A stretch of DNA of 56,031 nt from positions 1-56,031 of the forward strand of contig PUDQ02000052.1 in NCBI GenBank assembly GCA_002964805.2. The letters are read 5' to 3'. Below the pieces are notes generated by a model, which was not told the origin of the DNA, made no database searches, and saw only the letters and a program-made list of their open reading frames with translations. Origin of the DNA: Trametes villosa. Taxonomy: Eukaryota > Basidiomycota > Agaricomycetes > Polyporales > Polyporaceae. Of the stretch, positions 1 to 11,971 are shown in pieces; the first letter of the stretch is position 1, and each line of letters begins with the position of its first letter. A program made the translations under genes and the position numbers.

Positions 1-2523
1 AATTTCGCACCTCCTGGTCTGGTAGCCGGGGCTGTGTGCGCGTACAAGACGCGGCCGTCCCGCTCGTGCCGAGGCACGGGGGGCTTTGCGAGCGCGATGG
101 CCGCCATATACGGACCAGGACGTACGTGCTCGGCGAGTTTCGCGTGGATCCGAGCCGAACGAAGTTATGGCGATTCGGGGTGTTTCCATGGGTCGATCCA
201 CGAGAATGCGAATTTCGGCCGTCCCGCGCGTCCTCTCGCGGCGCCGTTTGGTGCACGCGATCTCCCAGGCTGCCGTCGTCTCCTCGCACATTGCGCAGCT
301 CTATTTCGCGCAAACGCACGGTGCGCATCGACAGCCGCGTGCCTGCACACGACGCGGGCCTCCCGCTCGTACTGAGGCTTGGACGACCCCGCGGAGACGA
401 CCGACAACGCGCTGCAGCCAGAATACGCACGCTCCGTGAGTGTCGCCGTCGTCCGAGCCGAAATGATACTGACAGTTCGGTGCGATGCGGAAACGAGCGT
501 GGAGGCCCGCCGACGCGACCGCCCGCTGCGCCATTTGAGGTACGCGCCCCTGTGTGCCCGCTCCGCCGCCGCGCACCGCCGCACAAGTGCGTGCGCGCGC
601 GCGCCGGGAATACGGTGCGTGTTTGGCGTGCTTCCGTGCTCGGAGCCGACTCGAACTCCGTGCGGGCGCGCCGTCGTGCGGAGGCCGCGCAGGTGCTTGC
701 CCCGCTCACCCCGACATGCAGCCTCGACGGCGGGGCACGTCCTGCGTTCCTCGGAGCATCGGGTGAGCGCGTCGAGGCTGCATGGTCGCGGCGGATGTTT
801 CGAGGGCGGCCGTGTCGGCGTTCTGGTCGATGTACCCCGCGCGCCGGAGAGCTGTGTCCCTCGCCGCGCTGTCTTTCGCGCGGGGCTAGCGTATTCGGTC
901 CGTAACAATTGCGTGCCGTACGCGCGATTTCACAATACTATTTGTGCATTCCCGGCACCCCCGAACAGCCCACGAAAGCCGCACATTGGCTAACGAACTG
1001 GGCAGTAGACGTACCCCCTCGAGCGCGATGCTAGAGCCTCCCTCCGCCGCCTGTTCCGTCGTCGGGGACGGCCTCGGGTACGGCATCAAATCCTGCTCTT
1101 CTGCACGCACGCGCGCCGAGGGCACGGGTGACGCGCCAGAGAGTGGCAGCAAGTGAGCCAAGGACGAGCACGCGCCCCGCGAATCCCCGCCCGACATGCT
1201 GCTCGGCGCGCCTGCACTCTCGCGTTGCGCAGGCAGGGCTCGGACTCGGAGAGCGCGCACGCACGGGCCGTTGTTCGCGTGCGTGCGCTGCCTGGCCCCC
1301 GGTACACCCAGGGGACGATGCATATGCGGGTGAGCACGTCGCCGTGCTGTACGTGCACGATCCGGGGAAGGCTGCCGCTGCACGCCCCGGACGGGTGTCC
1401 GTGCAGTGCGTGCAGCACGCGGACCCACAAACGACGCCCCTCGTCGCTCGCCGCTCGCCGCCGCCACAGCGCTCCCTGCCGCCGTGCTCGGGGTCTCAGC
1501 CTGAGGTCGAGGAGCGATGCGTGTCGGGCGGCCCGGGATGCGGGGAACAGGCCCGCCACGCGGCCGGGGTGCGCGGAGCCCAAGTTCGCGTCCGCGCGTC
1601 GAGCTTCCCTGGGTTCGTCCGCGCACGTCTCCCGGGCGCTGGGGTTCGCACGGGGGCGCGGGCGATGATCACCGGGGGAAGGGCGACGTCCCAGTACGGC
1701 TATTTAGGCTTTGCGGGACCGAAGAAGGCGCGTCGCCGACGGGCAGGGATTGGCAGCGCCGGGGCTCGCTGTGCCGCGAGGCTCGCTCGCCCGAGATTGA
1801 TATCGCCGGGCGCGATCGCCCCCCGGGAGCTGGATTTGAGGTCGTCGCGTCGTCGGTGCCATCGCGGCGCGGCGGCGGGCGTGATGTGGTGCGCATAGTG
1901 CGCCTCCCGCTGTTTCTTGTACTTTTACAGAATATGCCGCGAGAGTGACACTCTGTATGTGTACTGCAGCAAGTAGAAGATACCTCCGGGAATATTTAGT
2001 GTTGCCTATCTTTTCCGCGGCCGATCCCATCCGTCCCGACGTCAGATGCCGGCAGCAACGCGCCCTCGATCGCGAACAAGGCTCTAGGGTTGCGTAGCAG
2101 CCGCGCTCCTAGCCCGCGCGGTCGCGCATTGCCATGCGCTGCGTCTCGCACACGCTTCGCGGGGCATTCCCGCGCGACGGCGATTCGCGACTGCCCAGAT
2201 ACGCCGTGCTTCTCATCTCGCATCGGACAACCAACTGCCAAATAGTAGCAGTGTACATCCCCAAGCAATACCATACGGGTCACTCCCCGCTTCCCCTACG
2301 ACATGTCATCCTCCGCTCCGACGTCAGATGCCGACACCGCGCCCTTGATGTCTAAAAACGCTACTCGTATGCGACCACGGTGGACGGCCGCGGTCCGGGT
2401 CGGTACGAAACGGACACACCCACGTAAAGCCTCCATCAACTTGACGGTGCTTCCCTTCTCGCCCGCGAGGCCCGCGAGATCACACCGCCCCGCTGAGTGT
2501 GAATGTGAGCTCGTTGCAACATG
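1..2523. other. GC-rich stretch without a recognisable gene
   Basis: Overlapping open frames of 200-290 codons occur on both strands in the first 900 bases. They are arginine-, alanine- and proline-rich, have no recognisable domain, and look like what GC-rich DNA produces by chance. No convincing exon chain was found. A roughly 35 bp motif occurs twice, near 2037-2070 and 2318-2350, sharing GACGTCAGATGCCG and then GCGCCCT(C/T)GAT with a few changes. That suggests a degenerate dispersed repeat, so the stretch is probably decayed repeat or intergenic DNA. Confidence 0.5.
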
Positions 2524-2628
2524 TTCAGTACCTGGGTTGCAACCCCCATGCCTATTAGGCATGCCGGGGTTGGCACCGGTGCGTTCCCGGGCGCCTATCT
2601 GATGGTACCTGAGATAGCCTGCACGGCG

Positions 2629-2703
2629 TTAGGTTTGGGTTAGGGTTAGGGTTTTGGTTAGGGTTTTTTGGTTCGGGTTTTGGTTAGGGTATTAGGGTTA
2701 GGG
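2629..2703 (+). repeat. Interstitial degenerate telomere-like repeat
   Basis: About 75 bases of GTTAGG(G), GTTTTGG and GTTCGGG units include several exact TTAGGG copies, the usual fungal telomere repeat. The units are imperfect and genes continue on both sides, so this is an internal telomeric sequence and not a chromosome end. It may mark old double-strand-break repair, a fusion point, or telomerase-based insertion. It lies inside the inverted-repeat segment. Confidence 0.7.
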
Positions 2704-2887
2704 ACCCCCAAAAGGGAGCCGGTCTGTATTAAAAGCGCGAACGAGGCTTTAGTGTGCCCGCCTGAGTGCTCCCGGCTCGGGGGACCCCCCGAGCGCAGCG
2801 AGGGAGGGGAGGGAGCACGAATGGCGGGTCCTCTTCGCGCCACCCCACGAAAGCTATATATTGCATGTACAACTGTGCCCACCATAA

Positions 2888-2960
2888 GCCCTGGTGGCAC
2901 AGCGGTAAAGCGGTGCCACCTGGATCGGCGAGCTGGCGGTTCAATCCCCGGAAAGCGCAT
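2888..2960 (+). repeat. tRNA-like Pol III promoter head (SINE-like or tRNA pseudogene)
   Basis: An A box, TGGCACAGCGG (from 2895), and a B box, GGTTCAATCCC (from 2938), are 43 bases apart, the spacing of an intron-less tRNA. A GCAC/GTGC D-stem can form. The T-stem pairs at only two of five positions and the acceptor ends do not pair, so it cannot be a working tRNA. It is best read as a tRNA-derived SINE head or a tRNA relic. Confidence 0.5.
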
Positions 2961-3072
2961 TTATTACTGATCTTTAATGATCACTTTTAAATGATGTAAG
3001 TACGGCGGTGCCAACCCCGGTGTCAAGTACAGCATGTCTAATAGACATGGGGGTTGCAACCCCCGTACTGAA

Positions 3073-4142
3073 GCCCCTCGCTCGTTGGACGCGGAGAGAG
3101 GTGATACAGAACTGACCTTTCCGCTTGCTGCAGTTCCCGGCCTCGATTTCGGGAGTTGTGTAGCAGGGAGCTGTGTTCGGACGGCAGACAGCGGACGCCG
3201 GAGGTGCAGGGGCCGCCCGCCCTCCTGCACAGGTCTGGTCGTGGTAGGATTGGAGGCAAGGCTTGGAGACTCAACTTGCTCGATGTACTATAGCGCAGTC
3301 ACCAGGCCTGGAGCGAATGCAATGTTTATTGAGCCCACCGGTACACTCTGAACGGGCTGAACGGGCTGAAGGCCGAGGACTGACGTGCCGGTGCCGTGAG
3401 CGATAGAGCTCCGTGTAGTTCTCGCAAAAAACACCCGTCAGCCGCAGCAACACGCAGCGTGGACGGAGAGACGCGAACTGATAATGCTAAGCTGTGCCAC
3501 CTGACCTCCTTGCGGTGGCGACGAAGATATTGGGCACGGTGGGGGCTCTCAGGATCGCGTGAGCGGGGCAGGCCCATCCCGCAAGATGCTGCATGCAGTG
3601 CCATCGCGCGACGAGCTCCCGAACGGTTACGCGAGGCGTAAATTCAGGCAGAGCTAGTGTTCGGCTGCTGGGAGAGCCTGAATACGTCCTGAGATGCTTG
3701 CATCCTCGGCCGGCAGGTCTGAGAGCGGAATATGAAAAGGGACGTTTTATTGAGCTATAACATGGAGATACATAGCGGGAGATACCAAGGGAGAAGCCCG
3801 ATGCATCAAGGCAGAATCCAGAGGCCTCCGACGTCGCGTTGGGCATCATACGCGACGCGTCGGAGTGTCGTCCCAATAGCGGAAGTCGGCGAGCTCAGCA
3901 GGGCAGCACCTTGCGAGGCGGGAGCGAACAGCTCGGTCACGCAGTGCGTGTGACCCCCGGAATACGTTTCCTGCAAGAAACGGGAGACTGCTGGGCCCGC
4001 AAACGCAGTCGGAGGTCGGTAGCCCATCCCCCAAAACGAGGAGCCGAACACTCACCTTGCACCCGCTCGGGCATCAGTACATAACGCCGCTCGAATACTC
4101 ATCCTCTCGGAGCACGCCCCGCGCACGCCCATCCCTCTCGCA
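3073..4142. other. Intergenic, no gene recognised
   Basis: Only short unrelated open frames are present. The right end precedes the gene starting at 4143 and should hold its promoter, but no clear TATA box was found close to the start. Confidence 0.4.
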
Positions 4143-5101
4143 ATGTCCTCCGAGCCACTCCCCGAGTCCCCCTTGTTCGACGAGCTCCCCTTCTTCTTCT
4201 ACGACCCCGAGCTTCAGCACACCTCGCCGAGCGGCAACCTCCGCGACCGCATCCGCACGGAGCTCCGCGCCGACATGACCTGCAAGTTCAGTACGTCGCG
4301 GGACACGCTGCTGCAGCCACAAAATGGAGTACTCACCGTCGTACAGGAGAGGCAGCGGACGACGAGAACGCAGAGATCGCGTACGCCCTCCGCCGCTACG
4401 CAAAGTCGACGGTCATCGAGCACCAGCAGAAGATCGTCGGCTGGCCCGAAGACATCCCCTTCGCGAACTTCAGCGCCATCCGCGGCGGCGTCGAGCCCAT
4501 GCAGCGCCTGCGCGCCCTCTGGGACGCGAACGAGCTCCGCTTCGAGCCCGCCACGCCCGCAGACATCGCCAACGCCGAGCGCGACCCCGTCAGCATCCAT
4601 CCGAATCCCAAGCTCCTCGCACAGACAAAGACGCGCCCGTCTCCCGAGGACGCCACCGTCGTCGAGGCGCTCGCCCACCACCCCGGCAACATGGACGTCC
4701 TCGGAAGCCACCCGACGTCGACCCAGCCGTCCGCGGCAGTCCTGGGCAAGCGGCCGCACGCGCAGCGCACCGACACGAAGCGGGCGCGGCAGCACCCGGT
4801 GACGAACCCGGACAACCTCCCCCCGAAGCTGCCTCGGGCGGGCGTGAAGAGCCGGGCGTGCATCATCGACTCGGACGATGAGGGCGACTCGGACGAGGAC
4901 GGGGAGCGTCCGGCGAAGCGCGGCAGGTACTGGCTGGTGGACGAACCCCTTGGGGAGATCCGCCCAGCGGTAGTGAACGGCACCCCGGTCTATTTTGGTG
5001 CGCTCCAGTTGGACCTCGGGGACGACGGAGGACGGGCGGGGCTCGCGTTCGAGCACGGATCGGAGGCTGCGGGGCACGACCTGGGACTGAGGATGCTATA
5101 A
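4143..5101 (+). CDS. Basidiomycete protein of unknown function, nuclear-like
   Basis: Two exons, 4143-4290 and 4347-5101, join at a 56 bp GT-AG intron (donor GTACGT, acceptor TACAG) to give 300 residues. The N-terminal half is an alpha-helical region in which a tyrosine-rich stretch leads to a KIVGWPEDIPFANFS-like motif. I recall similar (V/L)GWP.DIPF motifs from uncharacterised basidiomycete proteins, some repeat-associated. The C-terminal half is low-complexity with a basic KRPHAQRTDTKRAR stretch, an acidic DSDDEGDSDEDGE run and then KRGR, which looks like nuclear localisation. The enzymatic role, if any, is unknown. The intron is confirmed by the shift between reading frames on either side. 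Confidence 0.72.
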
Positions 5102-6193
5102 TGTACGCAGGATGCGTACCTGACTGTCGTATTTCTTGTTCTACACGCGTGGCGCGAGGGTGTCCCATCTTTATGTCCTATCGTCGTCTATGCCGCCGCT
5201 TGAACGGAGTGTCGGGCCTGAACCTAGTGCACTATCGCGCGCGGCCGAAGATGCGCCAGAGAGCACAAGCCCCGCCGTCTCGCGCATGGGGAGCGGTCGG
5301 AGCTGCGGTGACGCGGGCGTCATGCGAGGAAGCAAGTCGTCGCCGCGGCATGCAGGCCGCCTCGCGCGAGCCGGCGGCGGAGAGGGATTCCACTCGCTGA
5401 GCCGCGACGTCCGCGTCTAGAAGTATTGACATCAGTACAACCGCCGTGCGGCTGGGGTCGAACGCTCACGTCCGCGAGGCGGATTGAAGCACCTACCAAT
5501 GGCGCGCAGGTCCGAGGTACCCGAGTCGTCTGACAGTCGCTTCCCGGCGCGAACGGAGGGGCGTCCTCGAGCTTGTAGCTGAGCAGGCACTCCAGAGCTA
5601 CGGCGGGGGCTGAGCAAGCGGCGCCGGGCGCGGGGACGTCCGCAGACGTGTAGACCGTAGCGTGGACGACGCCGGAAGCGCAAAATCACGTACCTGAGAC
5701 GTTCCCGCAGAGTGCATGTGCTCGAGCATGGCCACACAGCAGAGCACGGACAGCCCACTCGTGCGTAAACCGCAAATCACATATATTTGTGTCAGATCGA
5801 AGTATGTACAGAGGGACGCACCTGCTTGCGGACTCACCTCTCCAGCGCGAGTGAACCGCCGTGCGCGAGGCTCAAACCGACGGTCTCCTCGTCCACTCAG
5901 CGGCGGGTAGCTATCCACCACCCACACTGTCTCCCTGATTAATTCCGCACCCTCTCGAGCCCAGGAACGTAAGCGAGATCGGGCCGACGCACCTGCTCGG
6001 CACCTACATTTGGCTGGCAAACGCCGCCATCCTCCGGCGCCGCGCCGCGCGTCGTCGGCGAGTACGCCCACCACGCACCGCGCTGCCCCTCCCGTGGCTG
6101 CCCTTCGTGCGCGCTGCTCTCGGTCGCCGCCAATCTCGCGCGCCCGCCCCACCCTCGCGGCCGGTGCGTGGTCCGCACCCCCGTCCCGCCCAA
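5102..6193. other. Intergenic or 3' region, unresolved
   Basis: Long open frames exist on the minus strand but are arginine/alanine-rich and mostly out of frame with the coding region at 6194-6982. Any final exon of that minus-strand gene would lie here; none could be assigned. Confidence 0.35.
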
Positions 6194-6982
6194 CTATCCA
6201 CAGCTCTCGCCCGAATTCGCCCGCGCGGTCCACACCGGCGTCCGGTCGTGGAACGTCAGCAGCGGTGTCGGTGTCAACGGGTTCACCGCAGGCGCACTCG
6301 CAGTCTCGTTCGCGCTCGGACCGCCAGCGAGTGGCTCCACGGAGCCGCTGGGCGAGACTGGCGAAGTCGGTGGCGCGGCTGCGGGCAGCGGCGCGGTGGG
6401 GATGGGCGAGAGCGTGAACGAGTACGAGTGGCTCGGCGCGTTGTTCTTGATCACGGACATGAGCCGCGTGAAGAGCGAGACCTGCTGCACCGGCTCGGGG
6501 ATGTGCGCGTGCGAGTGCGGCGTGAGCACGAAGTGCGTCACCGCGGACTGCACGGTCGGCGGCGCCGGCCGGCGGTGCTGCTGCGGGCCGAGCGGCGGCG
6601 AGAGCGACACGGAGTCGAGCTTCGCGTGCACGGAGCGCGGCGAGGGCGGGTTCACCACTATCGAGGGGCCCTGCGGCGGCGTGGGCGGGTACGAGTGTAC
6701 GGAGTCGCCCGTGAGCGTCACCTCCGAGTCCGTCGAGTAGTTCGTGATCGCGGACGGGCGCATTCGTGGTGGCGATGCAGGCGTTGCGGGGAGGTTTGTC
6801 CGGCAGGCGAAGGAGAGCGCCGCCTCCGCGTGGTAGGGCGAGGTTTGAGGGATTGGGGAGAGGGTGATGAATACGCCTGGGGGGAAGGAGGGGGCGCGGA
6901 CGCGGATGTACCACCCGCGCTTCGGCCGGTGGATCGTCCAGAGCAGCGTAGACGTCTCGTTGTCCTGTTCGACGGTTAGCAT
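6194..6982 (-). CDS. Conserved fungal protein of unknown function
   Basis: An open frame of 262 residues starts at ATG 6982. The open frame extends 44 codons upstream, but the later ATG fits the start MLTVEQDNE that I recall from homologues. An N-terminal segment with TLLWTIHRPKRGWYIRVR and FPPGVFITL looks globular and conserved. A long Pro/Ser/Thr-rich, probably disordered middle follows, then a conserved-looking FHDRTPVWTARANSG near the end. The last four codons before the stop do not look like a normal end, and a short hydrophobic C-terminal exon may be spliced on downstream. Function is unknown. Confidence 0.6.
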   Translation of the reverse strand: MLTVEQDNETSTLLWTIHRPKRGWYIRVRAPSFPPGVFITLSPIPQTSPYHAEAALSFACRTNLPATPASPPRMRPSAITNYSTDSEVTLTGDSVHSYPPTPPQGPSIVVNPPSPRSVHAKLDSVSLSPPLGPQQHRRPAPPTVQSAVTHFVLTPHSHAHIPEPVQQVSLFTRLMSVIKNNAPSHSYSFTLSPIPTAPLPAAAPPTSPVSPSGSVEPLAGGPSANETASAPAVNPLTPTPLLTFHDRTPVWTARANSGESCG

Positions 6983-9586
6983 AGTACAATGTGAGTGTAT
7001 ATCGATTTTCAGAGTAGTGGAAGTGGAACTCGGCAAATGGACGTGGAAGCAGGCCGGTGGAAGTGGGTGCTTGTGTCGAGTGAAAGTGAAAGTGTGTGAT
7101 GAGCAGAATATCAAGACGCACCACTATATGCTCAAGAATCTCGTTGTCCGTTAGGAATCTTTCCTTCACAATGTGAAGTAAGCTTCACGGCACTGTGAGC
7201 CTGGTTTACAGCCACACTCGCCTTGTACCACACGACCCTCTCCGACCCTTCTGGATGGACGTTCACGCGCATATCCTCCAGGACATCCGAGCTATATAGG
7301 TGATCGTGACGCGACGCAAGTCAGCCAAGACAGCTATGCGTGCGCTGCATGCCCAGCCATGACCTTACCTTTGCACGACATACCGCGTCGTTTCTGGGTC
7401 ACCGCCGCCACTGCTGGTTCCCCCGGTTGACATTGTAATCTGGGTTTCTCCTTTCTGTCCAGAGTTGGAAGCCTCTTCAATATAGCGCAGTGGGAGGTCG
7501 CAGTTAGTCGAACGGGGTGTGAGTGAAAGGCTGCGAAACCGAGTCGGAGATGGTTGCTGCGCCTGGTAAATTGGCGCCCGGTGGAGCTTAATGGGCGTCT
7601 AGCACTCTGACTTCTCCCGGACCGTCTCCCGGACCTAACACGAGCGCTTGCTTTTAACAGGTGCTTCCGCGACAACCACTAAGTAGGATCCTCGACTCGG
7701 GATCACAGCAGCACTACGGCTTCGTCGGTATCTGCAATACTGCACGAGGGCTATTCTGGGCTATTCGGTGAGTCGATGCGTAACGTACGAAACCCTGACC
7801 GCAGGGTCCTGATGCTGATGCATGCGGGCGGTGAGTGGGGTGATAGAGCAAACGGGCGCAAGCGCGGCGAGCGCCGTTCGACAAGGTTTGGCAGACTTTC
7901 GATACCCGGGCCTCCGCGACGTGCTACGGAAGCTGGAACTCTGCAAGTAACCATGACACATCAGCCACTCGCCGTGGCGCGGCGCGAAACACCAGCTCTC
8001 CCGAACGTTCTCGGATGAGCGTGCTGCTGGGCAGTGACGCATTTGCGACGATATATTCTTCGGTGAGCTACGCTTCTGGGGATATAGAGTGTCCATCCAG
8101 CATTGACAATGTTGACGCGATCCGTTGAAGGTCTAGGAACGTCAGCTATGAAGCTTGAGTGCTCAGTGAAGTACAGAAGTACTCCCGTATAGCGGGCGAA
8201 GGCCTCGACAGTGCCTAGCTTGGCCCTGTCGACTCAACGTCAGTGTACCCCCGAATGGGGACATGGCTGTTTGGCAAGAGAATGTCGGCTGTCCAAATTG
8301 ATGCTGGTGAGTGTGTCCGGCTGCTGACGACGAGGGGACGATCAACTGATGTCATTGGCCGCAGGAGCACTTAAGAGCTACAACGCACGTGAACACGCAT
8401 ATGTACGCAAGAACATGTACGAGCGAGGAGCCGAGAGGCTTGACCCACAGCCTTTTGCACAGATAGGCTTCTTCATGACGACCGTGGCTTTATATCACGG
8501 CGGCCGGAGTGTGCGGGTGAGTGGTGCGTAGCCTTGTGGTGCATCCTTGTTGCGTTGAACTTTACCGTGTCCCAGGCTCGCCTGTGGCGTCAGGCTTTGA
8601 GCAGCTGTACTGCGATCTGGACTGTGACTCTCGCAAATGGGGCCAGTTACCACACATACATATCGTGCCATGAGAATGGCTGAACATCCCGAGTAACTCT
8701 CGGCCGGCGGACGGGCCTCTTGACCATCTCGATATGAGCAAGTTCATAGAGGTTACGTGGCCAAGCTTCACAAAAGCGACCATATATTGGACGCTCGGAT
8801 GCTTTTGCCCCCCCGCCACGGTTCCAGCGCTGAGCAGGCGGTAAACAGGCTCCATCTTGTCCGTCTGTCACTCTGTGAATAGCTTCCGGCCCATCCATAC
8901 TATCGCCCGCCCCTGGGACATTCTCCGGTACTAACATACATAGAAGGTGACGCAAAGGCGCTACGCTCGTTGAGGACCGGATCCTCCGAGAAAGATACGT
9001 CTGGGCCCTCCGTGCGTGGTGCCTTTACATGGGCGTCTCAGCCTGACTGCGCGAACGTGCAGGCACAGGCTGCGATGATGCGCAAAAGTCGCTATGGCGT
9101 GACATTGCTCGCCAACCGGACCACATCAACGGCGCGGGAGCGTCGTTGCTGTAAGAGCGGTCGAGCTCGGTTTCGTGTGTCACAAAGCGGTGTTATTTAC
9201 GGCGCACGATGTCCTCAAACGGCGCCGAGGCACACTGCCCGCGTGTCCGATTTCCGGTGAGCAGATCCTCGTTATCCGTCGCCAGTTGCTCGTCCCGGAC
9301 TGCTGTTTGGCGGTAGCGCCGCCTGGTTGCACTGTCACCGCCCATTTCCAATGGGGCGGCGAGACGCCGTCAGGGAGTATTTGGCACACCACACGAGGGT
9401 GCTCACACGTTCCCCCCTTCCCCCCCACCCAACCTCGAGCTTCTCTCCCCCCTTCGCACTTCTCTTCCCCGCTGTTGTATTAACCTTAGGGCACCTTTTC
9501 TCTCGTAAACACCATCAACACCCTCCCACTCCGGAACCGCAATTACTGTTAAACACTTAAGCGTCGCCCCAGAGCCGACGCGTATA
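6983..9586. other. 2.6 kb intergenic, no gene recognised
   Basis: Only short unconnected open frames were found on either strand. A pyrimidine-rich tract at 9410-9480 precedes the transporter gene and is a plausible core-promoter or 5' leader feature. No repeats or RNA genes were recognised. Confidence 0.4.
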
Positions 9587-11971
9587 ATGGCTTCCCCGAT
9601 GCGGATCACGCTCGAGGAAAAGTGCGTTCTTCCCTGTATCACGCCACTCCGGGGTTGACGGGCTCAACCGCCCTTGCTTTTTGCCAGCCTCTCGACGACG
9701 TCCTTCGTCCAGGACGCCAAGCCCCCACCTGGCCTCGCAGCCTCGAGTCGAATGCTTATGGCCGAGCGTCCCATGGAACTTGTGGACCTCAGGCGCATGA
9801 GCGTTCAGACTCGTGTCTCCGTCGTCCCGATGGCCACCAACTCCATTCACCATCACAGCGATATCCAGCCGACCCCTAAAGGCAAGCGGGGCTTGACGTT
9901 CTGGCTGGTATTCGCCTCCAACCTGCTGGTGGAGATGCTGTCGGCGCTAGATCTCGTGAGTGGCCCCACCCATATGACGATATCTCGGAGGTAGTACTGA
10001 AGTCGCATATGGTCCGAACTACAGACGGCTGTCTCCACTGCACTACCGACGATCGTGGACCGCCTGCATGGAAACGATTTCATCTGGGCCGGCGGCGCGT
10101 ACACGATCGCGTCCACCGCCGTCCTGCCCCTCGTCGGCGGCCTCGTATCCGGCTTCGGCCGCAAGTATGTTCTCATCGTCTTCGTCGCCTTCTTCGCCGT
10201 CGGGTCCGTCCTCTGTGGCGCGGCGCAGAACATGACGATGCTCATCGCCGGACGAGGTTAGTCTGACGTCGTCGATCAAGGCTTCCCCGACGGAACAAAC
10301 TTACGCTCTGCCACAGCGATCCAGGGTATCGGCAGTGGCGGCAGCTTGTCCGTCACCGAGATCATCTTCGCCGACATGGTTCCCCTGCCCGAACGTGGCA
10401 AATTCCAGGGTATCGCTGCTGCGTACGTCCTCCTCACCTCGCATGCGCCGACCCGCATTAATCTCTCCCCGCAGCGTCTGGGCACTGGCATGGTACGCAG
10501 TCTTTGCGGGCATGTTCCCCGTCGTCACACACTGACCCGCAGCATGCAGCGCCATCGGACCGCCCATCGGAGGTGCCCTCGCTGGCTCGGGCGCGTGGCG
10601 CTGGCTGTTCTACATGAACCTGCCGCTGTGCGCGCTCGCGACGGGCGCGATCTTCTTCTGCCTCCCGAACATCGTCCCCAAGGGGAGCGCGAAGCGGAAG
10701 ATCCTCGAGATGGACTGGATGTGAGTGCAAGTTGCGCGTTTCACCGTGACGGCGGGGGCTGACTGCGGGCGCCGCGCCCGGTCCGCAGTGGAAACGGCAT
10801 CATTGTGACGAGCACGATCCTTGTGTTCCTCGGCCTGACCTGGGGCGGCCTCAAGTTCCCGTGGCTGTCGGCGCAGGTTCTGGTCCCGGTCATCTTGGGC
10901 GCTATCGGCATTGCGGTGTTCTTTGTCTTGGAGAAGAAGTGGCTGCACGGACAAACTGTGAGTACTCGTACTGAGCCGTATATAATGATGATACTGACCG
11001 TCCTCCTAGGTACCTGAATTCTTCTTTACGAATCGGACGACTCTCAGTGGGTGAGTCGCTTGATGCGTGGCTTAATGCGAGAGATCACGAACTGACATCG
11101 ACCAGCTATCTTGGAACGTTCTTCCATGGTGTTGTTTCTCTGACTGCTGTCTGTGAGTAATGCTCATCTACGGCCCACATGCGAGCGCGAACCTAACGCT
11201 CCACAGACTACCTCCCTATTTATCTGCAAGCTTCGAAAGAGGCGAGCGCGCTCCGTTCCGGTATCGAGATGTTCGGTCTCTCCTTCACCATCCCCATCTT
11301 CGCCATCGTCGCCGGCGTCAGCGTCGAGATCATCCACGTCTACCGGCCGCAGAACTACATCGGCTGGGTGTTCACGATCGTCGGCTTCATCCTGCTCTCG
11401 CTCCTCAACGCGAACAGCGGCCCCGCGGAATACATCGGCTTCCAAATCCCGCTCGGGGTCGGCCTCGGCATCCTGTGGATCGGCACGCAGTTCCCCATCC
11501 TGGCGCCGCTTCCGGTCTCGAACAGCGCGTACGCGCTCGCGTTCTTCGTCTTTGTCCGCAACTTCGCACAGGTAAGCACCCGATGCTTTGTTTCTCACCC
11601 GCCTTGAAGGTGCTCACCACGCGACGCGGTTGCAGAGTTGGGGTATCGTCGTCGGAGGGGCGATCCTGCAGAACGTGCTAACGCAGAGGCTGCCGAAGAC
11701 GCTCACGGACACGCTCCCGAAGGACCAGGAGTACGCGTACCAGATCATCCCGACGATCCCCGGCATGAGCGAGCCGCAGAAGGGCCAGGTGCGGAGCGCG
11801 TTCGCGAGCGGGACGAAGGTGATCTGGCTCGTCATGCTCGGGCTGTCCGTCGTCGGCCTCCTGACGTGTCTGCTGATGCGCGAGGAGGAGATGAAGACGG
11901 AGATGGACGACACCTGGGCCGTCGTCGACAAGGCGAAGAAGGTCAGCGACGACGACGACGAGCATGCCTGA
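9587..11971 (+). CDS. MFS transporter, DHA2-like (14 TM)
   Basis: Eleven exons: 9587-9621, 9688-9955, 10025-10256, 10317-10422, 10475-10492, 10550-10720, 10789-10957, 11010-11050, 11106-11152, 11207-11571, 11636-11971, giving 595 residues. All ten introns are 48-69 bp GT-AG and keep frame. The first transmembrane block (FWLVFASNLLVEMLSALDL) is followed by TALPTIVDRL, the loop-2 MFS motif around GGLVSGFGRKY, and a motif-C-like AIGPPIGGALAGSGAWRW. The length and late helices fit the 14-helix drug:H+ antiporter (DHA2) group that exports drugs, siderophores or metabolites at the plasma membrane. The C-terminus is hydrophilic and acidic (DDDDEHA). Exon 5 is an 18-nt microexon. The substrate cannot be told from sequence. 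Confidence 0.88.

Larger units (their letters stand above)
2524..3072. repeat. 549 bp segment bounded by inverted repeats (foldback/MITE-like)
   Basis: The left arm (2524-2577) and right arm (3003-3072) are imperfect inverted copies. Both start TTCAGTAC at the outer edge, then share the palindrome GGGTTGCAACCC, a CATG(C/T)CTATTA(G/A)(G/A)CATG hairpin, and GGGGTTGGCACCG. The right arm has about 12 extra bases near its inner end. No clean target-site duplication is visible next to the outer ends. Inside lie a degenerate TTAGGG tract and a tRNA-like Pol III head. It looks like a non-autonomous foldback or MITE-type element, or two facing copies of one short repeat; no transposase is present. Confidence 0.55.

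Noticed and set aside
36..908. Overlapping 289- and 247-codon open frames on opposite strands
   Set aside because: They are Arg/Ala/Pro-rich, mirror each other in GC-rich DNA, and contain no domain or splice logic.
2888..2960. Functional tRNA gene
   Set aside because: The A and B boxes are good but the acceptor and T stems do not pair.
5598..7169. 523-codon minus-strand open frame
   Set aside because: It overlaps the better-supported conserved frame starting at 6982 and reads as Ala/Arg-rich low complexity, so it is a shadow of that gene and its 3' region.
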